This document shows positions 1 through 5,674 of a DNA stretch of 7,123 bases, in pieces. Numbering within the stretch: the stretch's first letter is position 1; the number at the start of each line of letters is the position of its first letter. Source of the DNA: an uncultured Alphaproteobacteria bacterium (GTDB taxonomy: Bacteria; Pseudomonadota; Alphaproteobacteria; Rhizobiales; Beijerinckiaceae); contig CALCZO010000273.1 in the NCBI GenBank assembly GCA_937903315.1, positions 1-7,123 of the forward strand, written 5' to 3'. The notes under the pieces were generated by a model. The model saw only the letters and a list, made by a program, of their open reading frames with translations, made no database searches and had not been told where the DNA came from. Position numbers and translations under genes: made by a program.

Positions 1-44
1 CTACCTTCGGAGGGTAGCGCTCTATCCAGCTGAGCTATGGGTGC
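1..44 (-). tRNA. tRNA-Arg(CCG), 5' part only (cut by window edge)
   Basis: Read on the minus strand, this is the first 44 bases of a tRNA: acceptor strand GCACCCA, TA, D-stem GCTC / GAGC around the loop AGCTGGATA, and an anticodon arm with stem CTACC / GGTAG around the loop CTCCGAA. The anticodon is CCG, which reads the arginine codon CGG. The window ends exactly at the 3' strand of the anticodon stem, so the variable loop, T arm and acceptor 3' strand are not visible. I therefore cannot say whether the gene is complete. A well-formed promoter lies immediately upstream, which argues for an active gene. Confidence 0.85.
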
Positions 45-291
45 ATTTATCTTCAAATAGTGTCCGAGGTCGACCAGGGTCAATCTCGATTCAAACTTTC
101 GAACGATCGCAAACGGTGCGGGCCCGAGGCACTGCCGATTGTGGTCGTTCGTACTCTACAGCTTCCTTCAGTTTGCTTCCGCGGCGCTTCCGTGACCACG
201 GAGGCAGTTTCTCTGCTTCCTTCGAGTTTCACCAATTGCTTGGTTTTCCTCGATTTTTTCGACCATCACCCACAGCACACTTGACTTAGGC
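45..291. other. Non-coding spacer between two tRNA-Arg sequences, with short repeats
   Basis: No convincing gene lies here on either strand. The stretch is less GC-rich than its neighbours and has strand-biased composition: the minus strand is rich in purines, with GGAAGC occurring four times (plus-strand GCTTCC at 161, 175, 186 and 215). Two copies extend into a near-direct repeat (161-174 and 215-229, one extra base in the second). The plus strand can fold an 8-bp stem with a 5-base loop (200-207 with 213-220, one G.U pair) and a 5-bp stem with a tetraloop (231-235 with 240-244). No tRNA 3' half (T arm plus a matching acceptor strand) for the truncated tRNA at 292-335 was found here. The promoter of the left tRNA occupies its left end. 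Confidence 0.6.
55..83 (-). promoter_or_regulatory. Sigma70-type promoter of the tRNA-Arg(CCG) gene
   Basis: On the minus strand a -35 box TTGACC (83-78) is followed by a 17-base spacer and a -10 box CTATTT (60-55). This is close to the alphaproteobacterial housekeeping consensus TTGAC-N17-CTATAT. The expected start of transcription near position 48 would lie only a few bases before the mature tRNA 5' end at 44, as is usual for tRNA genes. The assignment is by consensus and position only. Confidence 0.6.
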
Positions 292-335
292 TTGCCTTCG
301 GAGGGCAACGCTCTATCCAGCTGAGCTACGGGCGC
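292..335 (-). pseudogene. Truncated tRNA-Arg(CCG) gene, 5' half only
   Basis: On the minus strand positions 335 to 292 read as acceptor GCGCCCG, TA, D arm GCTC-AGCTGGATA-GAGC, then anticodon stem TTGCC / GGCAA around CTCCGAA (anticodon CCG). This matches the common alphaproteobacterial tRNA-Arg(CCG) pattern. Directly after the anticodon stem the sequence reads GCCTAAGTCAAGTG, with no variable loop, T arm or acceptor strand complementary to GCGCCCG anywhere in the next 240 bases. The gene therefore lacks its 3' half. It is the same length as the visible part of the neighbouring tRNA (1-44) but differs by paired changes in the anticodon stem, so it was probably once a functional gene rather than a recent copy. 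No clear promoter is seen upstream. An open frame across it on the minus strand (168-377, containing PVAQLDRA) is a well-known translation artefact of tRNA DNA. Confidence 0.75.
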
Positions 336-364
336 CTTGATCAGACCGGCAATAACCGGTTTTT

Positions 365-400
365 GGCGGCGGGGCAACCGTTTCGCGCTGGCCCGCCGCC
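365..400 (-). terminator. Stem-loop 7 bp after cysK, possible terminator
   Basis: A perfect 9-bp GC stem (365-373 with 392-400, GGCGGCGGG / CCCGCCGCC) with an 18-base loop lies just beyond the cysK stop codon. On the minus strand, in which cysK is read, it is followed by five A, not by a U tract, so it is not a classical intrinsic terminator in that direction. On the plus strand it is followed by the partly U-rich GGTTGTTTC. It may still terminate transcription or protect the 3' end of the cysK mRNA. Confidence 0.4.
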
Positions 401-407
401 GGTTGTT

Positions 408-1361
408 TCACAGCCCTTCGAACAGCAGGCTCGAGATGTAGCGCTCGGCAAACGAGGGGACGATGAACACGATTGTCTTGCCCGCCATCTCGGGCCGCGC
501 GGCAATCTCCAGCGCCGCAGCCGTCGCCGCACCGGATGAGATGCCGCCCGGCACGCCTTCGGTCCGGGCCAGCAGGCGGGCCGTCTCGATGGCCTTTCCG
601 CTCGGCACTTTCACGATCTCGTCGATCACCGACATGTCGAGAATTGCCGGCACGAAGCCAGCGCCGATGCCCTGAATCTTGTGCGGGCCGGGCTGGCCTC
701 CCGACAGAACCGGGCTTTCTTCCGGCTCGACGGCAATGACCTTCACCGCCGGGTTGCGCTGCTTGAGCACCTGCCCGACACCGGTGATGGTGCCGCCGGT
801 TCCGACGCCGGCGATGAACACATCGACCTTGCCGGCGGTGTCGTTCCAGATTTCCTCCGCCGTCGTGCGGCGGTGGATCGCCGGATTGGCCGGGTTCTGG
901 AACTGCTGCGGCATCACCGAACCGGGAATTTCCGCGAGCAGTTCCTCAGCGCGGGCAATCGCGCCCTTCATGCCCTTGGCCCCTTCGGTCAGCACCAGTT
1001 CAGCCCCGAGATAGGCCAGCATCTTGCGCCGCTCGACCGACATCGTCTCCGGCATGGTCAGGATCAGACGGTAACCACGCGCTGCTGCCACGAAGGCGAG
1101 CGCAATGCCGGTGTTGCCCGATGTCGGTTCGATCAGGGTGGTCGTGCCGGGGCTGATCCGCCCCTCAGCTTCGGCGGCCTCGATCATGGCCACGCCGATC
1201 CGGTCCTTGACCGAGGCGATCGGATTGAAGAACTCCAGTTTGGCCACCAGCGTGGCCGACACGCCGGCAGCTTTCGCCAGCCGGTCAAGCCTGACCAGCG
1301 GTGTGTCGCCCACCGTTTCGGCAATCGACGAATAGATGCGTCCGCGCCCCGGCGTTCCCAT
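408..1361 (-). CDS. cysK: Cysteine synthase A (O-acetylserine sulfhydrylase)
   Basis: A 317-residue protein of the PLP-dependent beta-replacement family. It makes L-cysteine from O-acetyl-L-serine and sulfide in the cytoplasm, the last step of sulfate assimilation. Visible motifs are SVKDRIG (50-56) with the PLP Schiff-base lysine K52, the substrate-binding loop TSGNTG (80-85), QQFQNPANP (152-160), the phosphate-binding loop GVGTGGT (185-191), the HKIQGIGAGFVP stretch (227-238) and ISSGAA (274-279) that contacts the pyridine ring. The length and the C-terminal RYISSLLFEG fit CysK rather than the longer cystathionine beta-synthases; a CysM-like specificity cannot be fully excluded. ATG start, with GGAG seven bases upstream. 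It lies 135 bp after dut on the same strand; I see no convincing promoter in that gap, so it could be separate or a distal operon gene. Confidence 0.96.
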   Translation of the reverse strand: MGTPGRGRIYSSIAETVGDTPLVRLDRLAKAAGVSATLVAKLEFFNPIASVKDRIGVAMIEAAEAEGRISPGTTTLIEPTSGNTGIALAFVAAARGYRLILTMPETMSVERRKMLAYLGAELVLTEGAKGMKGAIARAEELLAEIPGSVMPQQFQNPANPAIHRRTTAEEIWNDTAGKVDVFIAGVGTGGTITGVGQVLKQRNPAVKVIAVEPEESPVLSGGQPGPHKIQGIGAGFVPAILDMSVIDEIVKVPSGKAIETARLLARTEGVPGGISSGAATAAALEIAARPEMAGKTIVFIVPSFAERYISSLLFEGL

Positions 1362-1447
1362 GCTGCCACTCCATTGTCGGCTGAATCTGAGCCAAAACGC
1401 TAGATGAGGCCGATAGGAGAAACAATAGCGTCCAGCTTGTTATTTTC

Positions 1448-1483
1448 GGGCGATCAAGAGAACGATATTCTCCCGATCCGCCC
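1448..1483 (-). terminator. Long imperfect stem-loop after dut, possible terminator
   Basis: Starting 13 bp after the dut stop codon, an imperfect hairpin forms from 1448-1462 and 1468-1483: GGGC with GCCC (one bulged C at 1479), GATC with GATC, a 2x2 internal loop (AA opposite CC), then GAGAA / TTCTC closing a 5-base loop. On the minus strand it is followed by GAAAATAA, so no U tract is present. It sits between dut and cysK and could end the ubiE-ubiB-coaBC-dut transcript or process it. The role is inferred from position only. Confidence 0.35.
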
Positions 1484-1496
1484 CAATCTGGTGAAT

Positions 1497-1949
1497 TTAC
1501 CCGATGCCGCCGGTCGACCCATAGCCGCCCAAGCCTCGATCGGTCTCATCAAGTACCGCGACCTCGTGCAGCGGCATCTGCGTCACCGGAGCCAGCACGA
1601 TCTGTGCGATTCTCATCCCCCGTTCGATCGTGAACGGCACGGTACCGTGATTGACCAGCAGGGCCTTCACCTCGCCACGATAGTCGCTGTCAATGGTGCC
1701 CGGCGCGTTGAGCACTGTGACGCCGTGGTTGAGCGCAAGCCCCGAGCGCGGGCGAAGCTGGGCCTCGTACCCCGGCGGGACCGCCATCGCCAGCCCGGAC
1801 GGGATCAGCACCCGCGCGCCCGGTGCCAGCGTGACGGGGGCCTCCACCGCAGCGGCGATATCCATGCCCGCAGCGCCAGCGGTCGCGTAATGGGGCAGCG
1901 GCAGGCCGGCCCCATGCGGCAGGCGGAGAATGCGCAGTTGGGCGCTCAT
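1497..1949 (-). CDS. dut: Deoxyuridine 5'-triphosphate nucleotidohydrolase (dUTPase)
   Basis: A 150-residue trimeric-type dUTPase, which hydrolyses dUTP to dUMP and pyrophosphate. This keeps uracil out of DNA and supplies dUMP for thymidylate synthesis. All five family motifs are visible: I, AGMDIAA (27-33); II, RPRSGLA (66-72); III, GTIDSDYRGEV (84-94) with the base-stacking tyrosine Y90 and catalytic aspartate D87; IV, RGMRIAQIV (110-118); V, RGLGGYGSTG (138-147), the glycine-rich C-terminal arm that closes over the triphosphate, with tyrosine where phenylalanine is common. The length is normal. The ATG overlaps the coaBC stop codon as ATGA (4 bp), so translation is probably coupled. GGTGA four bases upstream is the only Shine-Dalgarno-like sequence. 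Dut next to coaBC is a frequent arrangement in proteobacteria. Confidence 0.97.
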   Translation of the reverse strand: MSAQLRILRLPHGAGLPLPHYATAGAAGMDIAAAVEAPVTLAPGARVLIPSGLAMAVPPGYEAQLRPRSGLALNHGVTVLNAPGTIDSDYRGEVKALLVNHGTVPFTIERGMRIAQIVLAPVTQMPLHEVAVLDETDRGLGGYGSTGGIG

Positions 1950-3196
1950 CGCGTCACCCGGGCGGCAATCGCCGCGATCAGCCGGCGCGCCACTTCGGTC
2001 TTTGGCAGTTCCGGCCAGGTCTCGATCGAATCGGGGCTGACCAGATGGACCGTGTTGCGGTCACCGCCCATGATGCCGGTTTCGGGACTGACATCGTTGG
2101 CAACGATCAGATCGCACCGCTTTCTTGCCAGTTTGGCACGGGCATGATCGATCACCGTCTCGGTTTCCGCGGCAAAGCCGATCACCAGCCCGGGGCGTTG
2201 CTCAGTATGTTGCGCGACTGTCGCGAGAATATCGGGGTTCTCGACCATGGCCAGCGACGGCGGGCCGCTGCCGTCCTTCTTGATCTTCTCGTCGGCGGAA
2301 CGGGCGACGCGCCAGTCCGCGACGGCGGCGGCAAAGATCGCGACATCGGCCGGCAGGGCCGCTTCGACCGCAGCCAGCATCTCACGCGCGGTTTCGACCT
2401 GCACAACCGTGACGCCGTCCGGGTCGGCAATGGTCACGGGTCCAGAAACGAGCGTGACACGGGCGCCCGCCTCAGCAGCGGCAGCGGCAATCGCGTGCCC
2501 CTGCTTGCCCGATGAGCGGTTGGCGATGTAGCGCACAGGGTCGATCGGCTCGTGCGTCGGCCCGGAGGTGACGAGCACATGACGTCCGGCGAGCGGGCGT
2601 GGACCGGAAAGCTGCTGCACTGCGGCTGGGGGCGGCAAATCGCGGTGCTCGCCAAGCGCCCGTTCGATCGCCGCGACAATCTCCATCGGTTCGGCCATGC
2701 GGCCGGGGCCGAATTCGCCGCAGGCCATGGCACCATCGTTCGGCCCGACAACCAGCACGCCGTCCGCCTCAAGCTGCGCACGATTGCGCCGGGTTGCCGG
2801 GTGCTGCCACATCCGCACGTTCATCGCCGGAGCGATCAGCACCGGCTTGTCTGTCGCCAGCAGCGCCGTCGAGGCAAGATCGCTGGCCAGCCCCTGCGCC
2901 ATCTTGGCCATCAGATCCGCCGTCGCGGGGGCGACCACCAGCAGGTCCGCATCGCGCGAGAGCTGGATGTGGCCCATCTCCGCCTCGTCGGTCAGCGAGA
3001 ACAGATCGGCATAGACCTTGTCGCCGGTCAGGCCGGAGACCGACAGCGGCGTCACAAATTCCGCGCCGGCCTTGGTCAGTACACCTCGCACGCTGGCACC
3101 GCGCTCCTTGAGCCGGCGGATCAGATCGAGCGACTTGTAGGCCGCGATACCGCCGCCGATGATCAGCAGAATGCGCTTGCCGGACAGGACGGTCAT
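1946..3196 (-). CDS. coaBC: Bifunctional phosphopantothenoylcysteine decarboxylase / phosphopantothenate-cysteine ligase
   Basis: A 416-residue two-domain enzyme of coenzyme A synthesis. The C-terminal CoaB half joins cysteine to 4'-phosphopantothenate using CTP; the N-terminal CoaC half is an FMN-dependent decarboxylase that yields 4'-phosphopantetheine. CoaC (about 5-180) shows GGGIAAYK (14-21), catalytic His76 in GHIQLSR, PAMN (123-126) and the redox-active Cys159 in AMACGEFGPGRM. A proline-rich linker (about 183-203) leads to CoaB (about 204-416) with DPVRYIANRSSGKQG (219-233), AAVADWR (290-296) and KIKK (304-307), whose lysine contacts CTP. I chose the ATG at 3194-3196: AGGAG (3203-3207) lies six bases upstream of it but only three from the adjoining in-frame GTG at 3197-3199. 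The gene starts 9 bp after ubiB, and the Shine-Dalgarno overlaps the ubiB stop codon. Confidence 0.97.
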   Translation of the reverse strand: MTVLSGKRILLIIGGGIAAYKSLDLIRRLKERGASVRGVLTKAGAEFVTPLSVSGLTGDKVYADLFSLTDEAEMGHIQLSRDADLLVVAPATADLMAKMAQGLASDLASTALLATDKPVLIAPAMNVRMWQHPATRRNRAQLEADGVLVVGPNDGAMACGEFGPGRMAEPMEIVAAIERALGEHRDLPPPAAVQQLSGPRPLAGRHVLVTSGPTHEPIDPVRYIANRSSGKQGHAIAAAAAEAGARVTLVSGPVTIADPDGVTVVQVETAREMLAAVEAALPADVAIFAAAVADWRVARSADEKIKKDGSGPPSLAMVENPDILATVAQHTEQRPGLVIGFAAETETVIDHARAKLARKRCDLIVANDVSPETGIMGGDRNTVHLVSPDSIETWPELPKTEVARRLIAAIAARVTR

Positions 3197-3202
3197 CACG
3201 GG

Positions 3203-3207
3203 CTCCT
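3203..3207 (-). promoter_or_regulatory. Ribosome-binding site of coaBC, overlapping the ubiB stop
   Basis: The minus strand reads TAGGAGCCCGTGATG. AGGAG includes the last two bases of the ubiB TAG stop. Its spacing favours the ATG (six bases) over the GTG directly before it (three bases) and so decides the coaBC start. The overlap suggests that ribosomes finishing ubiB help start coaBC. Confidence 0.7.
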
Positions 3208-4765
3208 AGCCAGACACCATTGCATAGATGATGAGCGCGACAATGGCCCACAAGGCAAGAGCCGGCAGGCGATTGCCGCGTGCTTCGGCCTTGCCGATTG
3301 CCGCGATGCTCTCGGGCGCCAGACGAAACCCGTCGGCTGATGACGAATCGAGCCGGGCCAGCACCCGCTCGGCCCGCTCCAGCGTATCGGGCAGGCGCGC
3401 GGCAATCCTGAACAGGTCGCGCGTGCCATGTCCGGCGTTCTCGATCATGCCGACGGGGCCGAGATGCCGTTCGATCCACTCGCGGATCACCGGTTCAGCC
3501 GCTGCCCACATGTCGAAGTCCTCATCGAGACTGCGCGAGACGCCCTCGACCACGATCATCGTCTTCTGAAGCAGCACCAGCTCGGTCCGCGTCGCCATGT
3601 CGAACAGGCCGGTCACCTCGAACAGCAGCGTCAGAAGCCGGGCCATGGAAATATCGCGCGCGGGCCGGTCGTGGATTGGTTCGCCGATGGCGCGGATGGC
3701 CTGAGCGAACTGGTCAACCGAGTGATGGGCCGGAACATACCCCGCCTCGAAATGCACCTCGGACACGCGGCGGTAGTCCCGCGTGATGAAGCCATAGAGG
3801 ATTTCGGCCAGAAACCGCCGTTCCCTGAAGCCCAACCGGCCCATGATGCCGCAATCGACCGCGACGAGGCGACCGTCGGCATCGACGAACAGATTACCCT
3901 GATGCATGTCGGCATGAAAAAAGCCGTCCCGCATCGCATGACGCAGGAAGGTCTGCATCGCCACCACCGCCAGCGCCTTGCGATCATGGCCCGCGGCATC
4001 AAGCGCGGCGTGGTTGGCGATCGGGATGCCGTCGACCCATTCGGTGGTCAGGACATCGCGCCCCGTCCGCTCCCAATCGACGGCGGGCACGCGGAACAGC
4101 GCATCGTCCGTGCTGTTCTGCCGCAATTCGGACAACGCCGCCGCTTCCAGCCGAAGATCGGTCTCCATCGCCACGGCGCGCTGGAAGTCGCGGATCGAAT
4201 CGACCGGACGAAGCCGGCGCATGTCCGGAACATGCCGTTCAGCGAGGCCGGCCGCATAGAGCATGGCATCGACATCGCGCGCGAAACGCTCGCGCACGCC
4301 GGGACGCAGCACCTTGACCGCCACAGTCCGCGCCGAATCGCCGACGATCCGGGCGCGATGGACCTGTGCCACCGATGCGGCAGCAACCGGTTCGCCAATA
4401 TCCGTGAACGCTGCCTCGACCGGGCGACCCAGCGAGGCCGCGATAATCTCCAGCGAGACATCCCGCGGGAAGGACGGCATCCGGTCCTGAAGCTGTTCCA
4501 GTTCCCGCGCTGTCCTGATCCCGACCAGATCGGGACGGGTCGCGAGAAACTGGCCGAGCTTGACATAGGTCGGCCCGAGCCGCGTCATCGCCACGGCCAG
4601 ACGGCTGCCGCCCGCACCGCGCCGCTCGAACAGCCGAAGCAGCCTGACCGCCATGCGCCCGCCCGCCGAAAGTGCTGCCGGATCGGCAAGGCCGAACACG
4701 CCCTCCCGCGTCAGCACGAAGCCGACGCGGACCAGCCGCGCGAGATGGAGAAGGCCTGTCAGCAC
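3206..4765 (-). CDS. ubiB: UbiB, ubiquinone biosynthesis accessory ATPase / atypical protein kinase-like protein
   Basis: A 519-residue member of the UbiB/ABC1/ADCK family, membrane-associated and needed for aerobic ubiquinone synthesis; the family binds ATP but acts as an ATPase or lipid-handling protein rather than a proven protein kinase. Visible elements are the family-specific KLGQ (69-72) in the N-terminal extension, the alanine-rich nucleotide loop VAAASVAQVH (127-136), the conserved lysine K151 in VAVKVLRPG, ETDLRLEA (201-208), the catalytic-loop equivalent HADMHQGN (284-291) and the metal-binding DCG (304-306), where most members have DFG. The last 20 residues (about 500-519, LPALALWAIVALIIYAM core) form one hydrophobic membrane segment. 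The start is GTG at 4763-4765, with AAGGG about nine bases upstream; the N-terminus LARLVRVGFVL suits the family. It follows ubiE by 13 bp. Confidence 0.96.
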   Translation of the reverse strand: MLTGLLHLARLVRVGFVLTREGVFGLADPAALSAGGRMAVRLLRLFERRGAGGSRLAVAMTRLGPTYVKLGQFLATRPDLVGIRTARELEQLQDRMPSFPRDVSLEIIAASLGRPVEAAFTDIGEPVAAASVAQVHRARIVGDSARTVAVKVLRPGVRERFARDVDAMLYAAGLAERHVPDMRRLRPVDSIRDFQRAVAMETDLRLEAAALSELRQNSTDDALFRVPAVDWERTGRDVLTTEWVDGIPIANHAALDAAGHDRKALAVVAMQTFLRHAMRDGFFHADMHQGNLFVDADGRLVAVDCGIMGRLGFRERRFLAEILYGFITRDYRRVSEVHFEAGYVPAHHSVDQFAQAIRAIGEPIHDRPARDISMARLLTLLFEVTGLFDMATRTELVLLQKTMIVVEGVSRSLDEDFDMWAAAEPVIREWIERHLGPVGMIENAGHGTRDLFRIAARLPDTLERAERVLARLDSSSADGFRLAPESIAAIGKAEARGNRLPALALWAIVALIIYAMVSG

Positions 4766-4778
4766 CGCCCGCGCCCTT

Positions 4779-5579
4779 TCAGAGTTTCCAGCCGGAATGA
4801 ATGTTGACGATGCCGCCTGTGTAGGGCCGCCAGGTGACGCGGGCGAACCCGGCCTCGCGCATCATATCGGCGAACAGCGCCGGACGGGGAAACTTGCGGA
4901 TCGATTCGACGAGGTAGCGATAGGAGGTCGCGTCGCCCGTCACCTGCCGGCCGATCTCCGGGATCACATTGAACGAATAGGCGTCATAGACCGTATCAAG
5001 CACCGGCATGTCGACCGGCGCGAATTCGAGACACAGGAACCGTCCGCCGCGCCTGAGGACGCGAAACGCCTCGCCAAGCGCCACCTGAATGCGCGGCACG
5101 TTCCTGATACCGAAGGCGACGGTGTAGGAGTCAAACGTCGCATCGGGATACGGCAGGCTTTCGGCATTGGCCTCGACAAAATCGATGGCCCCCTCGAAAC
5201 GCTGCTTGTCCGCCCGGTCGCGCCCGACGCCGAGCATGTCGCCGTTGATGTCGAGCACCGTAACATGCATGCCCGGCCCGCCGGCGGCGAGCAGACGGAA
5301 CGCGACGTCGCCGGTGCCTCCGGCGACATCGAGATGACGATAGGGCCGCGCGCCCTTCGGCGGCCGCAGCCAGGAGACCATCGCATCCTTCCATGGCCGA
5401 TGCAGCCCTACCGACATCAGATCGTTCATCAGGTCATATTTCCTGGCGACCGAGTGGAACACCTCGTTGACGTGGCTCTGCTTTTCGTCCAGCGGCACCT
5501 GCCGGAAGCCGAAATGCGTCTCGGCAGCAGCCTCAGGCGAGGCGGTGTCTGTGGCGGTCTTGCGCGCGGCGCGGGCCAT
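4779..5579 (-). CDS. ubiE: Ubiquinone/menaquinone biosynthesis C-methyltransferase UbiE
   Basis: A 266-residue class I SAM-dependent methyltransferase. It methylates the ring carbon of 2-polyprenyl-6-methoxy-1,4-benzoquinol in ubiquinone synthesis (and demethylmenaquinol where menaquinone is made). Visible are the UbiE signature YDLMNDLMSVGLHRPWK (48-64), SAM motif I HLDVAGGTGD (82-91), the acidic D110 at the end of strand 2, AFGIRNVP (155-162), the second signature YRYLVESIRKFP (220-231) and the C-terminal GGIVNIHSGWK. About 20 poorly conserved residues precede the domain. I chose the ATG at 5577-5579 because AAAGGAG lies six bases upstream; an in-frame TTG ten codons earlier (5607-5609) has no such site and lies within a stem-loop. 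First gene of the ubiE-ubiB-coaBC-dut run, divergent from mutM. Confidence 0.97.
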   Translation of the reverse strand: MARAARKTATDTASPEAAAETHFGFRQVPLDEKQSHVNEVFHSVARKYDLMNDLMSVGLHRPWKDAMVSWLRPPKGARPYRHLDVAGGTGDVAFRLLAAGGPGMHVTVLDINGDMLGVGRDRADKQRFEGAIDFVEANAESLPYPDATFDSYTVAFGIRNVPRIQVALGEAFRVLRRGGRFLCLEFAPVDMPVLDTVYDAYSFNVIPEIGRQVTGDATSYRYLVESIRKFPRPALFADMMREAGFARVTWRPYTGGIVNIHSGWKL

Positions 5580-5585
5580 GCGGCG

Positions 5586-5610
5586 CTCCTTTGCGTCGGT
5601 TACGCGCAAA
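5586..5610 (-). promoter_or_regulatory. ubiE ribosome-binding site with an adjoining inverted repeat
   Basis: On the minus strand AAAGGAG (5592-5586) lies six bases before the ubiE ATG and fixes that start. Its three A bases belong to the right arm of a perfect 6-bp inverted repeat, TTTGCG (5610-5605) and CGCAAA (5595-5590), with nine bases between. The GGAG core lies directly outside the stem. It could be a weak mRNA hairpin that tunes ubiE translation, a protein-binding site, or chance. Confidence 0.4.
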
Positions 5611-5665
5611 CCAATAGCGAAACCGGCCGGTCAAGGCTATGCGTTCGTTCTGATTATGCTTGATC

Positions 5666-5670
5666 GGAGG
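5666..5670 (+). promoter_or_regulatory. Ribosome-binding site of mutM
   Basis: GGAGG stands four bases before the ATG at 5675-5677. The spacing is short but usable. An upstream in-frame TTG (5660-5662) precedes this site and would place five extra residues before the catalytic proline, so it cannot be the true start. Confidence 0.7.
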
Positions 5671-5674
5671 ATCG

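Larger units (their letters stand above)
5580..5674. promoter_or_regulatory. Divergent ubiE / mutM promoter region
   Basis: These 95 bp between two outward-facing genes must hold the promoters for mutM and probably for the whole ubiE-dut run. A minus-strand TTGACC (5634-5629) is a good -35 candidate, but no matching -10 stands 16-18 bases away (CTATTG is only 11 away). I cannot place either promoter with confidence. A perfect 10-bp palindrome ACCGGCCGGT (5622-5631) sits near the middle. Confidence 0.5.

Noticed and set aside
45..335. Group I intron splitting a tRNA-Arg gene
   Set aside because: Such introns sit inside the anticodon loop, but here the loop and both stem strands are continuous. 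No 3' exon and no conserved R/S core elements (such as AGACTA) are seen before the next tRNA begins.
168..377. 69-codon minus-strand frame containing PVAQLDRALPSEG
   Set aside because: This peptide is the known artefact of translating tRNA-Arg DNA. The frame runs through the truncated tRNA and has no protein support.
681..1403. 240-codon plus-strand frame opposite cysK
   Set aside because: Composition typical of an antisense shadow, and no recognisable fold or ribosome site. cysK is certain on the minus strand.
1404..2147. 247-codon plus-strand frame across dut and the dut-cysK gap
   Set aside because: Overlaps dut and the end of coaBC in antisense, low-complexity R/H/P-rich product, no homology recognised.
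2552..3340. 262-codon plus-strand frame opposite coaBC
   Set aside because: Same antisense pattern; coaBC on the other strand is complete with both domains.
3428..4807. 459-codon open frame on the plus strand, fully opposite ubiB
   Set aside because: The product is rich in H, R, D and P with no domain, as expected for an antisense frame of GC-rich coding DNA. ubiB on the other strand has every family motif.
5580..5674. TTGACC / CTATTG promoter for ubiE
   Set aside because: The two boxes are only 11 bases apart, too close for a sigma70 promoter; no better partner was found.
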